Source: Paenibacillus_E sp964253085
Lineage (GTDB): Bacteria; Bacillota; Bacilli; Paenibacillales; NBRC-103111
Reading direction: 5' to 3'
NCBI RefSeq assembly: GCF_964253085.1
Contig: NZ_CAXUQH020000001.1
Coordinates: 7,874,001 to 7,938,000 of the forward strand
Length of the DNA: 64,000 nt
The position numbers and the translations under genes were made by a program. This document shows positions 17,149-25,882 of this stretch, in pieces. How positions within the stretch are numbered: position 1 is the first letter of the stretch; each line of letters begins with the position of its first letter. The notes under the pieces were generated by a model. It saw nothing but the letters and a program-made list of their open reading frames with translations, ran no database searches and was not told the DNA's origin.

Positions 17149-18069
17149 TTGTTTATACAACCACAGGAAAACCTATTACCTGATTATCATGAGCACATCA
17201 AAGTCGTCATTCTTGGTACGGGCACACCGAGGGCCTTTTATGGTAGGGCGAAGGCAGGTGTCGCAATTCTCGCAGGGGACAAAGCCTTTCTATTCGATTG
17301 CGGAGGCGCAACCGTTGACCAACTGATTAAGGCAGGGATCATGCCGCAGCGTATTTCGGATGTCTTTTTCACACACCATCATAGCGATCACAATTCAGGG
17401 TTTTTCGATGTCTTCATCACGAGCTGGCGGACACATGTGATCGCGGATCGGGTTTTTGAGGGGCGAAAAGGGCCTATGAACGTCTACGGACCCACCACAA
17501 CGAAAGAGATTATCGGCAAAATGAGAGCTTCTTTCGATTTCGACGTTAATCTCCGAGTGAATTATAACTTCTCTGCGGGTGAAGGAGCGGACATTCGTTA
17601 TTTTGAAAGCAACGATGGTCTTGTTTACGACCAAGACGGTATTAAAGTCACCGCTTTTGAAGTCGATCATAAACCTGTTGATCCTGCTATTGCCTATAAA
17701 TTCGAATTTAACGGGAAATCGGTAGTCATATCGGGCGATACCATCCCAGTCGACAATATGATCACACACAGTCGCGGCGTGGATCTGCTTGTGCATGAAT
17801 CTTATAACAAAGCGTGGCTGGACGCGCTGATTGCCAAGTTTCCTGAGCAGACCATTGGCCTGTCCAATCCTGCAAAATATCATTCAACAACGCTTCAAGT
17901 GGCAGAAATCGCTAGAGAAGCAGGCGTTGCGCATCTGGTTCTCACCCACCACATTCCTGCACCTGCTGCCAATGAAGAGGCGGAGGCCGCCTACACTGAC
18001 GGCATGGCGGAGATATATGATGGCCAGATCACGATGGCGAGAGATTTGATGGCATTTGATCTATCCTAA
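17149..18069 (+). CDS. Metallo-beta-lactamase-fold hydrolase (RNase Z/arylsulfatase-like)
   Basis: 306 residues starting at TTG 17149, with GAGGAGG seven bases upstream. The zinc motif THHHSDH (75-81) and the later His/Asp ligands (VISGDTIP, VHESY, LTHHIPAP) define the fold. The layout resembles RNase Z-like hydrolases that include the AtsA arylsulfatases. It has no signal peptide, so it acts in the cytosol. Lying 26 bp after a sulfonate-type transporter, it may cleave the imported compound. The substrate is inference. Confidence 0.85.
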   Translation: MFIQPQENLLPDYHEHIKVVILGTGTPRAFYGRAKAGVAILAGDKAFLFDCGGATVDQLIKAGIMPQRISDVFFTHHHSDHNSGFFDVFITSWRTHVIADRVFEGRKGPMNVYGPTTTKEIIGKMRASFDFDVNLRVNYNFSAGEGADIRYFESNDGLVYDQDGIKVTAFEVDHKPVDPAIAYKFEFNGKSVVISGDTIPVDNMITHSRGVDLLVHESYNKAWLDALIAKFPEQTIGLSNPAKYHSTTLQVAEIAREAGVAHLVLTHHIPAPAANEEAEAAYTDGMAEIYDGQITMARDLMAFDLS

Positions 18070-18070
18070 T

Positions 18071-18109
18071 AAAAAGCTGCCCTGAGTTATTAGCTCAAGG
18101 CAGCTTTTT
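18071..18109. terminator. Bidirectional terminator
   Basis: AAAAAGCTGCC...TGAG pairs with CTCA...GGCAGCTTTTT. It ends the ABC/hydrolase operon on + and the secreted repeat gene on -. Confidence 0.85.
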
Positions 18110-18118
18110 CGGCCAGGC

Positions 18119-18790
18119 TTATTTCGCAGCTTTTTTCGCCCATTTGGCTTGCAGCACACTCTCAATCTCCGCGTAAACCTGCTCCGTTGTTTTACCTTCC
18201 GTAGAGATGCCTAATTTGGCTGCTCTCTTGTTCACAGCCTCGGATATCTTCGCATCTTTCGCTGCTTTCTTTGCTTCTTTGGCAGCTTTCAACGCTGCGT
18301 GGATTTCCTTGCCGGTTTTCCCTTCTGTCGCGATACCCGCTTCGGTCGCTTTCGTTTGCAGCTTCGCCAAAGCAGCTGCTTTCAGCGCTGCTTTGACCTC
18401 TTTGTTCGTCAGCCCGTTCGTGCTCACGCCGAGCTTAGTCGCTTTCTCCTGCAGCTTCACGCTAACAGCGGCTTTGATTTCTGCTTGGAGCTGCTCAGCT
18501 GACTTGCCATCCGTTGAGATTCCCAATTTAGCTGCCGCAGCATTCAACTGCTCGGTGTGGTTAGCCGTAGCTGCCGTTTTCAGCTCTGCCTTGATCTCCT
18601 TGTTCGTTTTCCCATCCGTCGCTATGCCAAAAGCTTGCGCCTTTTCTAGTACAAGTTGCTTGATGGGATGAAACTTGCTTGTCGAAGATGCTGTTGTATC
18701 TCCTTGTCCGCCTTCGGCGAAAGCCGCCACCGGAACGGAACATACAATCGCACCTACCAACACTATTCCTGCTAACTTCTTCTTCAACAT
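18119..18790 (-). CDS. Secreted protein with five 31-42-residue repeats
   Basis: 223 residues. The signal peptide is cut near AFA|EGG (25). The mature part has five copies of G(I/V)(A/S)T(D/N/E)GK(T/S)xx(E)xxA(E/A)(L/I), at 55-70, 90-105, 121-136, 152-167 and 194-209, joined by Ala/Lys-rich helices. It is rich in Lys, Ala and Glu with no cysteine after the signal. I know no function for it. The neighbouring two-component genes face the same way and may control it. It could be a cell-wall-binding or stress-related surface protein. Confidence 0.8.
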   Translation of the reverse strand: MLKKKLAGIVLVGAIVCSVPVAAFAEGGQGDTTASSTSKFHPIKQLVLEKAQAFGIATDGKTNKEIKAELKTAATANHTEQLNAAAAKLGISTDGKSAEQLQAEIKAAVSVKLQEKATKLGVSTNGLTNKEVKAALKAAALAKLQTKATEAGIATEGKTGKEIHAALKAAKEAKKAAKDAKISEAVNKRAAKLGISTEGKTTEQVYAEIESVLQAKWAKKAAK

Positions 18791-18882
18791 GGGGAATCAC
18801 TCCTTGATAATTAATGGGTCCTGTACCTTACGAACCCTATCTTATCCCATAGTTATGTCATAAGTTTGTCATGCGGGGACAT

Positions 18883-20271
18883 TTACAGTGTTGGTAAAAA
18901 GATTTTGAACACCGTCCCTGCCCCCAGCTGTGACTCGACACGAATCGAACCGCCGTGCGCCTCTACAATGTGTTTACAGATCGTTAAACCTAGCCCTGCG
19001 CCAGAGCGATTGCGGCTTTCGTCCGCTTTATAAAACCGATCAAAAAGATACGGCAGCTTCTCAGGAGAGATGCCCTGCCCATCATCCCATACCTCGATCC
19101 AACGCTCCTGCCTGACCGCCTTCACGCGGATCCCTGCTTGCGAGCCTTCTGGAATGTGATTGATCGCATTATCCAGTAAGTTGATGAATACCTGCCGGAG
19201 TCGATCCGCATCAGCATTGACGGTATATGGGGCCTCACTATTTGCACTGAGCTCAATTCCCTTGCCTTTCGCCTTCATCTTCAGCTGTGTCAAGACGAGT
19301 CCAATCAACTCAGGCAGATCAACGGCTTGCATAGTCAACTTCACCTGCTTCTCCTCAAATGAAGAAAGCTCCAGCAGATCATCTACCAAATGGCTTAATC
19401 GCAATGTCTCCTGGAGGGAGATATCGATGAATTCCTTCGCATCCTCTGGCTCTACCACGCCATCCGTGATGCCCTGTAGAGAGGCCCGAATCGTCGTCAA
19501 CGGGGTCCTTAGCTCGTGAGAAATTTCGGAGAGGAACCGCTTGCGGCCTTCTTCGACCTTTTGCAGCTTGCCGGCCATTCGGTTGAGCGATCCTGATAAC
19601 GAGGCGATTTCATCTTTACCGCGTACAGGCACCCTGCCGCTAAAATCCCCAAGTGCCAGCGCCTCCGCCGTCTTGCTCATCTGCTGTAGAGGCTTCACAA
19701 AGTGCCGCGACACAAAGTAAAGAAGCGCAATAGCCAGCAGCGCAACCACGAGGGCAGATACATAGATAGCGCGATTAATCTCATTAATCGTACCTTGAAT
19801 GTTCACGATAGGCGTATACAAGAAAATCGCCCCAACCACTCGGCTGTCCTGTAGGACTGGACGTCCGACGATCAGCATTTTGACAGAGCTATTCTGAGTA
19901 AATGTACTCTTCACCGTCACGGGGTTACCGGAGAGCACCTTCTCCACCCAGCCTAACCGGGCAGGAACTTCGCCTACAGCTTGGATCTTATCCAAGGTCG
20001 CTCTAGGATGTCGAATGACCGAAATGCGGACATTCGAGGTTTTCTCCATCGCATTAATTTGCTTCCGAAAATCCTTCTGAGCCGTCGAATTCTCGAACAA
20101 ATCCTTCGCTAGCTCCTCCACTTGCTCCACTTTTTCCAGTAAAAGCTTCTCACTGCGGTCATACGTCTTCTGCTTCATCGTGTAACCAATCGCGCCCGAA
20201 ATCGCTAGAATCGACACCACCGTAATGGCTATATATATAAATAGCAGCTTGCGATAAAAGGAGTTCAGCAT
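18883..20271 (-). CDS. Membrane sensor histidine kinase
   Basis: 462 residues: TM1 (about 8-30), an extracellular sensor region (about 31-165), TM2 (about 167-186), HAMP, HisKA with phospho-acceptor H252 in SEISHELRTPLTT, and HATPase with N-box NLLDNAINH and GAGLGLTICK. Its start overlaps the last 7 bp of the response regulator gene upstream, so the pair is translationally coupled. The ligand is unknown. The secreted repeat protein gene follows 90 bp downstream on the same strand. Confidence 0.92.
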   Translation of the reverse strand: MLNSFYRKLLFIYIAITVVSILAISGAIGYTMKQKTYDRSEKLLLEKVEQVEELAKDLFENSTAQKDFRKQINAMEKTSNVRISVIRHPRATLDKIQAVGEVPARLGWVEKVLSGNPVTVKSTFTQNSSVKMLIVGRPVLQDSRVVGAIFLYTPIVNIQGTINEINRAIYVSALVVALLAIALLYFVSRHFVKPLQQMSKTAEALALGDFSGRVPVRGKDEIASLSGSLNRMAGKLQKVEEGRKRFLSEISHELRTPLTTIRASLQGITDGVVEPEDAKEFIDISLQETLRLSHLVDDLLELSSFEEKQVKLTMQAVDLPELIGLVLTQLKMKAKGKGIELSANSEAPYTVNADADRLRQVFINLLDNAINHIPEGSQAGIRVKAVRQERWIEVWDDGQGISPEKLPYLFDRFYKADESRNRSGAGLGLTICKHIVEAHGGSIRVESQLGAGTVFKIFLPTL

Positions 20272-20960
20272 ACGCCAGGTCCCTCAAACTTATATCCCAC
20301 ACCCCATACTGTACGGATACTCCAGTCTTCTTTCCCTGCTGAGAGCTTCTGTCTTAATCGTTTGATGTATAAATCGACCACGCGGTCCTCACCTTCGAAA
20401 TCCCACCCCCAGATCTTAGAGATCAGATCCTCGCGCGTGAACACTTGGTTCGGATTCCGTACGAAAAACAGCAGCAGCTCGTACTCTTTCTTCGGTAGAG
20501 CCACAACCTGCCCATCAACCGTCACCTCATGACCTAGGCTATCTATGCGCAAACTGCCGACCTCATATACGTTTGCCGCAGGCGCCACTTGGGTGCGAAG
20601 CCCCGTCCGACGAAGGATCGACGTTACCCGTGCCACCAGTTCATTCGGGTCAAAAGGCTTCACCAAATAGTCGTCAGCTCCCATCCGCAAGCCTTCCACA
20701 CGCTCATCCACGTGGCCTCGTGCCGTCAGCATCAGAATCGGCACATCGCTTTGTGCGCGGACCATCTGACAGACCGACCACCCGTCACGTTTCGGCAGCA
20801 TAATATCCAGCACGATGAAATCGGGCTGCAGCTCCTTGAACCGCGCGAGCGCCTGCTCGCCGTCGTTCGCTGTCGCTACCTCGAAGCCGTTCTTTTCCAG
20901 ATACAGCTTCGTTATTTTGCATATATTCAGATCATCATCTACGACTAATACCAATGTCAC
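20265..20960 (-). CDS. OmpR-family response regulator
   Basis: 231 residues: receiver domain with acidic pocket D8-D10, phosphorylation site D52 and LTARGHVDERVEGLRMGADDYLVKPF; then a winged-helix DNA-binding domain (EYELLLFFVRNPNQVFTRED, VVDLYIKRLRQKL). First gene of the kinase pair. GTGACCACACGTGAC, a partial palindrome, lies directly before the start and could be its own operator. Confidence 0.93.
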   Translation of the reverse strand: MTLVLVVDDDLNICKITKLYLEKNGFEVATANDGEQALARFKELQPDFIVLDIMLPKRDGWSVCQMVRAQSDVPILMLTARGHVDERVEGLRMGADDYLVKPFDPNELVARVTSILRRTGLRTQVAPAANVYEVGSLRIDSLGHEVTVDGQVVALPKKEYELLLFFVRNPNQVFTREDLISKIWGWDFEGEDRVVDLYIKRLRQKLSAGKEDWSIRTVWGVGYKFEGPGVC

Positions 20961-21074
20961 GTGTGGTCACGCTCCCTATTTAAAACCTTATCCTTTTATA
21001 TTACTGGATAATTGTGATGGAAAAATTTCTTTTTTAGCGCATTTTAGTATTCTCTTTTTGATACACAAACAAAT

Positions 21075-21114
21075 AGAACAATCCTTCAGCTTCCGTCGGC
21101 TGGGAGATTGCTCT
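21075..21114 (-). terminator. Terminator of the histidine phosphatase gene
   Basis: AGA-CAATC-TCAGC pairs with GGCTG-GATTG-TCT with small bulges, followed by a T-rich stretch on the minus strand. Confidence 0.6.
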
Positions 21115-21138
21115 GTTTATCGTTATATGTCGTACATT

Positions 21139-21717
21139 TTATTCACGGTGTTCCCAGAGTCTTGTCACTTCCTCTAATACGAGGTCATTAAATTGCATTT
21201 TATAAATATCAGGCTTCATGGTTTGATTCAAGAAATCGAATCCATATGTCGCATCAAAATGATTCATCATCAATGTCATAACGTTACCATGTGTGCCAAT
21301 GGCTATCTTCTTCCCTTTATTTTCTTTTAGGATATCTCTCAATACGACCACCGCTCTTTGCTGGCAGGCTCTGTTAGACTCTCCACCTGGATAGGCATAA
21401 TCAAAGTCATCGAACATCCGCTTCATCTCAGACATGAACTTTTCTGTAGGAATCTGATCATCTTCTCCAGAAAAATGTCTTTCCCGAAGATCTTCAACTA
21501 TCTTAATCTCTTGTTCTAGTTCTTTAGCCAACCCTTCCAGGGTTAGAACAGCTCGCGCATAAGGGCTTGATATCAGCACGTCGATACCTTCATCTTTTAA
21601 TATCCTTGTGATGTCTTCAGCATTCGATTTCCCCTTGAGGGTAAGTCCCCTCGTTCTTTCATTTCCTTCTGTATAAGGTGATTCCGCATGTCTGACCATA
21701 TAAATCGTCGTCTTCAT
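21139..21717 (-). CDS. Histidine phosphatase superfamily protein
   Basis: 192 residues with the catalytic motif VRHAES near the N-terminus (phospho-accepting His), ISSPYARAVLT, and the second His in IGTHGNVMTLM. This is the phosphoglycerate mutase-like branch. Substrates range from sugar phosphates to nucleotides and cannot be told here. ATG 21717 fits GGGAGG about ten bases upstream. The in-frame GTG nine bases earlier lies too near that site. Single-gene unit. Confidence 0.88.
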   Translation of the reverse strand: MKTTIYMVRHAESPYTEGNERTRGLTLKGKSNAEDITRILKDEGIDVLISSPYARAVLTLEGLAKELEQEIKIVEDLRERHFSGEDDQIPTEKFMSEMKRMFDDFDYAYPGGESNRACQQRAVVVLRDILKENKGKKIAIGTHGNVMTLMMNHFDATYGFDFLNQTMKPDIYKMQFNDLVLEEVTRLWEHRE

Positions 21718-21837
21718 GTAACCCACCCTCCCTAATTTGATTACAAATATTTCCTTACACTCATTCGAGAAATACTTTGGATCTCCTGCACGATAACCAC
21801 TGCGCTCACATCAGATGAAAACCGGGCCTAAATCAGA

Positions 21838-21863
21838 AAACCCCCTAGCATCCGCTAAGGGGT
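21838..21863. terminator. Terminator of glnS
   Basis: AACCCCCTAGC pairs with GCTAAGGGGTT around ATCC, with flanking A and T runs, 26 bp beyond the glnS stop. Confidence 0.75.
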
Positions 21864-21888
21864 TCGGTTCTAACTATAGACCCGTTCG

Positions 21889-23568
21889 TTACACCACGAA
21901 CGAGCTTTTCAACGATACGATCAAGTTGAACACCAGATGATCAGGTGTAGTGTACTTCGGATCCACATTGAAGTAGCCGTGGCGGAAGAACTGGAATTTA
22001 TCATGCGGGCTCACGCTCTTCATGTTGTCTTCGACGAAGCCTTGCACGATTTGCAAGGAGTTCGGGTTCACTTTGTCCATGAACGATGTCTCTTCTTCGC
22101 CTTCCTCATCGTCCAAGATCAACGGCTCGTACAGGCGGAATTCCGCTGGTACGGCGCTTTTCGCATCCACCCAGTGGATGGTGCCTTTGACTTTACGGCC
22201 AGTGAAGCCGCTGCCGCTTTTCGTCTCAACATCATAGGTGCAGTGCAGTTCAACCACGTTGCCATCTGCATCTTTGATGAAGTCGTTGCACTTGATGAAG
22301 TAGGCGTTTTTCAAACGCACTTCGTTGCCGGGAAATAACCGGAAATATTTGGGCGGTGGATTTTCCATGAAATCATCTTGCTCGATGTAGATCTCGCGAG
22401 AGAATGGAATCATACGATTGCCCATTTCTGGGTTCTCGGAGTTATTTTCCGCTTCCAGCATCTCCACTTGATCCTCCGGATAGTTGGTGATGACGACTTT
22501 GAGCGGATTCAGCACGCCCATCGTGCGCAGCGCCTTCAGCTTCAAATCCTCGCGGATGAAGTGATCCAGCATGCGAGTGTCAACAACACTGCCACCGCCT
22601 CCTTTGGATACGCCAAGCTCACGAACAAAATTACGAATCGACTCTGGCGTCAGGCCTCTACGGCGCAGACCCGATATGGTCGGCATACGTGGATCGTCCC
22701 AACCGTCAACGGCTTTCTCGTCGACGAGTTGTTTCAGCTTTCTTTTGCTCGTAACGGTATTCATTAGGGAGATACGGGCGAATTCATATTGTCTCGGCAC
22801 ATTCGGCATCTCGCACTCACGAATCACCCAGTCGTAGAAAGGACGTTGATCCTCGAACTCACTTGAACAGAGCGAGTGTGTTACGCCTTCAATCGCATCT
22901 TCCAGTGGGTGAGCGTATGTGTACATCGGATAGATGCACCACGCATCTCCTGTGTTATGGTGATGTGCGTGAAGAATACGGTAGATGACCGGGTCTCTAA
23001 GATTAATATTCGGCGAAGACATATCAATTTTGGCACGCAGCACACGCTCGCCGTCTTTGAATTCACCAGCACGCATACGCTCGAATAGGGATAAATTCTC
23101 CTCAATTGTGCGTTCACGATACGGACTGTTTGTTCCTCCCTGCGTCAGTGTTCCACGAGTTTCACGGATTTCATCCGCCGATTGGTCGTCTACATAAGCC
23201 AGTCCTTTGCGAATCAAGACTAATGCTCGGCTATACATCTCTTCAAAGTAGTCAGATGCAAAGAAAAGCCCGTCCCATTTAAAACCGAGCCATTTTACAT
23301 CTTCTTTAATAGATTCCACATATTCAACATCTTCCTTGACCGGATTCGTGTCATCAAATCGAAGGTTCGTCAACCCATTGAAATCATCCGCAATTTCAAA
23401 GTTCGTGCATATCGCCTTTGCATGTCCTATATGAAGGTAACCGTTCGGTTCCGGGGGGAATCGGGTCACAACCTGACTGACTTTGCCTGATTTCAAATCT
23501 TCGTTTACAATGTTCTTAATGAAATTTGATATTGCGCTTACGTTAGCTTCCGCGTTTTTCGTTTCCAT
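21889..23568 (-). CDS. glnS: Glutamine--tRNA ligase
   Basis: 559 residues, close to the length of E. coli GlnRS (about 554). The class I motifs are present: PPEPNGYLHIGHAK (HIGH at 46-49) and VTSKRKL in place of KMSKS. The anticodon-binding beta-barrels follow (PPPKYFRLFPGNEVRLKNAYFI). It charges tRNA-Gln directly. Most Firmicutes lack it and amidate Glu-tRNA-Gln with GatCAB instead, so the gene is likely an old acquisition. Divergent from a peptidase gene, with a terminator behind it. Confidence 0.95.
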   Translation of the reverse strand: METKNAEANVSAISNFIKNIVNEDLKSGKVSQVVTRFPPEPNGYLHIGHAKAICTNFEIADDFNGLTNLRFDDTNPVKEDVEYVESIKEDVKWLGFKWDGLFFASDYFEEMYSRALVLIRKGLAYVDDQSADEIRETRGTLTQGGTNSPYRERTIEENLSLFERMRAGEFKDGERVLRAKIDMSSPNINLRDPVIYRILHAHHHNTGDAWCIYPMYTYAHPLEDAIEGVTHSLCSSEFEDQRPFYDWVIRECEMPNVPRQYEFARISLMNTVTSKRKLKQLVDEKAVDGWDDPRMPTISGLRRRGLTPESIRNFVRELGVSKGGGGSVVDTRMLDHFIREDLKLKALRTMGVLNPLKVVITNYPEDQVEMLEAENNSENPEMGNRMIPFSREIYIEQDDFMENPPPKYFRLFPGNEVRLKNAYFIKCNDFIKDADGNVVELHCTYDVETKSGSGFTGRKVKGTIHWVDAKSAVPAEFRLYEPLILDDEEGEEETSFMDKVNPNSLQIVQGFVEDNMKSVSPHDKFQFFRHGYFNVDPKYTTPDHLVFNLIVSLKSSFVV

Positions 23569-23652
23569 ATGTGCCCAGCCTTTCTCCCACGGGTTAAAGT
23601 TTTATTAACTATCATACACTAAATGGTACTCAAATATAAAGGAGACAAAGAG

Positions 23653-24882
23653 ATGGAATCATTCGAGCATTACTTAGATCAATATGCAGAGCTTGCGATC
23701 CGCGTCGGATTAAATGTACAGAAGGATCAAACCGTCGTTATCACGACGCCGATTGCTTGTGCGGATTTCGTTCGCAAGCTGACGAAGAAAGCCTATGAAG
23801 CAGGCGCTAAGGATGTTGTTGTCGATTGGGATGACGATGAAGTGAAAGCGCTCCGCCTCAAGAACGCTTCCGAAGACACCTTGCAGACGTACCCCATGTG
23901 GCGGGCAACTGGTATGGAAGAAATGGCGAAGGACGGCGCTGCTTTCTTATCCATTTATGCGCCGAACTCGGACTTGTTTAAGGAAGTCGCCCCCGAACGC
24001 GTCGCGATGTCCAGTAAAGCAGCAGCAACTGCGCGTGCAGGCTTCCTCTCCTATATGCGCAACAACAAGGTTAACTGGTTGATGGTCTCTTATCCAACTG
24101 CGGAATGGTCAGCCAAGGTATTCCCGAATTTGAGCGAATCCGAGCGGATTACGCAGCTGTGGGAGCAAATTTTCAAACTGACACGTGTAGATAAAGCAGA
24201 TCCTGTTGCGGCATGGAAAGAGCATATTGCTACGCTGACGGCAAAGCAGAATATGCTGAACAACCAGAAGTATAAGCAGCTTCATTTCCAATCTCCTGGA
24301 ACCGACTTATACATAGAACTAGCACCTAAGCATCAATGGGTTGCCGCTGGCAGTGAGACCGAGAGTGGCATTTTCTTCGTTCCGAACATTCCGACGGAGG
24401 AAGTGTTCACGATGCCAGCCCGTAACGGTACCAACGGTACGGTTCGCAGTACGCTGCCGCTGAGCTACCAAGGCTCATTAATTGATGGCTTCTCCCTAAC
24501 CTTCAAGGATGGCCGCGTCGTCGAGGCAACCGCAGAAGTGGGTCAAGAAGTGCTGAACAACATGCTGAATATGGATGAAGGTGCTCGTTATTTAGGTGAA
24601 GTGGCACTCGTGCCATATGACTCGCCTATCTCACAATCAGGCCTCATCTACTACAACACACTTTTCGATGAGAATGCTTCCTGTCATGTCGCGCTCGGCA
24701 ATTCCTACCCGTTCACGATTGAGGGTGGAACGACGATGAGTGCCGAAGAGCTTGACGCAAATGGCTATAACAAAAGCTTAATCCACGTGGATTTCATGAT
24801 TGGCTCCAAGGATATGGCGATTGACGGGATCTTGGCAGATGGTACACGTGAGCCATTATTCCGTAATGGAAACTGGGCATAA
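23653..24882 (+). CDS. M29-family aminopeptidase (AmpS/PepS type)
   Basis: 409 residues. Typical features are the N-terminal domain with VVITTPIACADFVRKLTKKAYEAGAKDV and the metal-binding C-terminal half with NIPTEEVFTMPARNGTNGTV, EGGTTMS and HVDFMIG. It removes N-terminal residues from peptides in the cytosol using two metal ions. ATG 23653 has AAAGGAG upstream. The perfect terminator at 24896-24941 marks a single-gene unit. Confidence 0.92.
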   Translation: MESFEHYLDQYAELAIRVGLNVQKDQTVVITTPIACADFVRKLTKKAYEAGAKDVVVDWDDDEVKALRLKNASEDTLQTYPMWRATGMEEMAKDGAAFLSIYAPNSDLFKEVAPERVAMSSKAAATARAGFLSYMRNNKVNWLMVSYPTAEWSAKVFPNLSESERITQLWEQIFKLTRVDKADPVAAWKEHIATLTAKQNMLNNQKYKQLHFQSPGTDLYIELAPKHQWVAAGSETESGIFFVPNIPTEEVFTMPARNGTNGTVRSTLPLSYQGSLIDGFSLTFKDGRVVEATAEVGQEVLNNMLNMDEGARYLGEVALVPYDSPISQSGLIYYNTLFDENASCHVALGNSYPFTIEGGTTMSAEELDANGYNKSLIHVDFMIGSKDMAIDGILADGTREPLFRNGNWA

Positions 24883-24895
24883 GCCCACATTAATG

Positions 24896-24941
24896 AAAGA
24901 CCGCCCCTACATGGAAATATTTCCGTGTAAGAGCGGTCTTT
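24896..24941. terminator. Bidirectional terminator
   Basis: AAAGACCGC...GGAAA pairs with TTTCC...GCGGTCTTT. It is shared by the converging peptidase and secreted-protein genes. Confidence 0.8.
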
Positions 24942-24948
24942 GTTTCAT

Positions 24949-25809
24949 TTAGTCCTCGTCTTCAAGACTCGGTGCACGCACCATGCTTGTCGTCAAGGTT
25001 TGCGTAACAGCGGCTTCCTTCAGCTTCCATTTGCCTTTGTGCCATCTCCACACCGAAGTGACATAGCCTAGTGTGTCCGCATTCGCGATACCTGTGATGC
25101 GCTGAACACCCTTAAGCTCACAGAAGCCATCCCGATCCACATCGACGGGCTTCAACAGGCTGTACGCATCCACATTAACAATGATTGGTTTTACAATCTT
25201 CCCTTGGTTGTAAATGCCAAATTGCTCGTAAGCCTCCTTGCGATCCGCAATATCGAGGGTGAAGGATTTGCCGGTCTCCTCGATTTTCATCTTCACCTTA
25301 TAATTATTCTTAAAGGTCGCTTTGACATGCAGCGGTTCCGGCATCGGGATCGCGGTGGGCACGTTATTTTTGAGCGAATAGATGTAATTCGAGGTAAACC
25401 CGCCACTGCCGCCGGTATCGGAGGTTACATAGATCTGAGGCAGCTTGTCGTGGATAAAATCACAAAATTCCATTTTCGGATTATATCCGCCCTCTAGCGG
25501 AATCACGACCTGTGCCTGACCTTGTCCGACGACAGAGATAAACAGCTTGTCATAATAAGGACTGTTCAGGTCCGATTTCAGACCGACTAGGGAAACCATC
25601 TCCAATTTGCCATCGCCGGTGACATCAATCTCACGTGTCTGGATGAGCTGACCCTGCCCACTCTGTGGGGGCGTTACTTGTGAGGGTGGCGGAGGCACCG
25701 CTTGAGTGAAGGCCTCTGCTGACCCACTAAAGCTTAAAGCGCTGCTCAAGAGCATACCAATTGCTGCTGCGCGCAGGGGGATTGTAAAGCTTTTTCTAAA
25801 CCAAGACAT
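24949..25809 (-). CDS. Secreted protein with EF-hand-like Asp/Gly loops, function unknown
   Basis: 286 residues. An N-terminal signal ends near SAEA|F, followed by a Pro/Gln-rich linker. Two DxDxDG-like segments, DVTGDGKLEMV and DVDRDGFCELKG, frame the core and resemble the calcium loops of VCBS/FG-GAP proteins. GGSGGFTSNYIYS lies between. Paenibacilli often have such exported proteins; I know no function. ATG 25809 is preferred over the in-frame GTG nine bases upstream because GGGA lies ten bases before it. Confidence 0.75.
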   Translation of the reverse strand: MSWFRKSFTIPLRAAAIGMLLSSALSFSGSAEAFTQAVPPPPSQVTPPQSGQGQLIQTREIDVTGDGKLEMVSLVGLKSDLNSPYYDKLFISVVGQGQAQVVIPLEGGYNPKMEFCDFIHDKLPQIYVTSDTGGSGGFTSNYIYSLKNNVPTAIPMPEPLHVKATFKNNYKVKMKIEETGKSFTLDIADRKEAYEQFGIYNQGKIVKPIIVNVDAYSLLKPVDVDRDGFCELKGVQRITGIANADTLGYVTSVWRWHKGKWKLKEAAVTQTLTTSMVRAPSLEDED

Positions 25810-25882
25810 TGTTCGCACTTCCCATCATGGAATTAAATTCGGTTTATTATTTCAATTTTTTCCATGAGGTATGCGGAAACAA

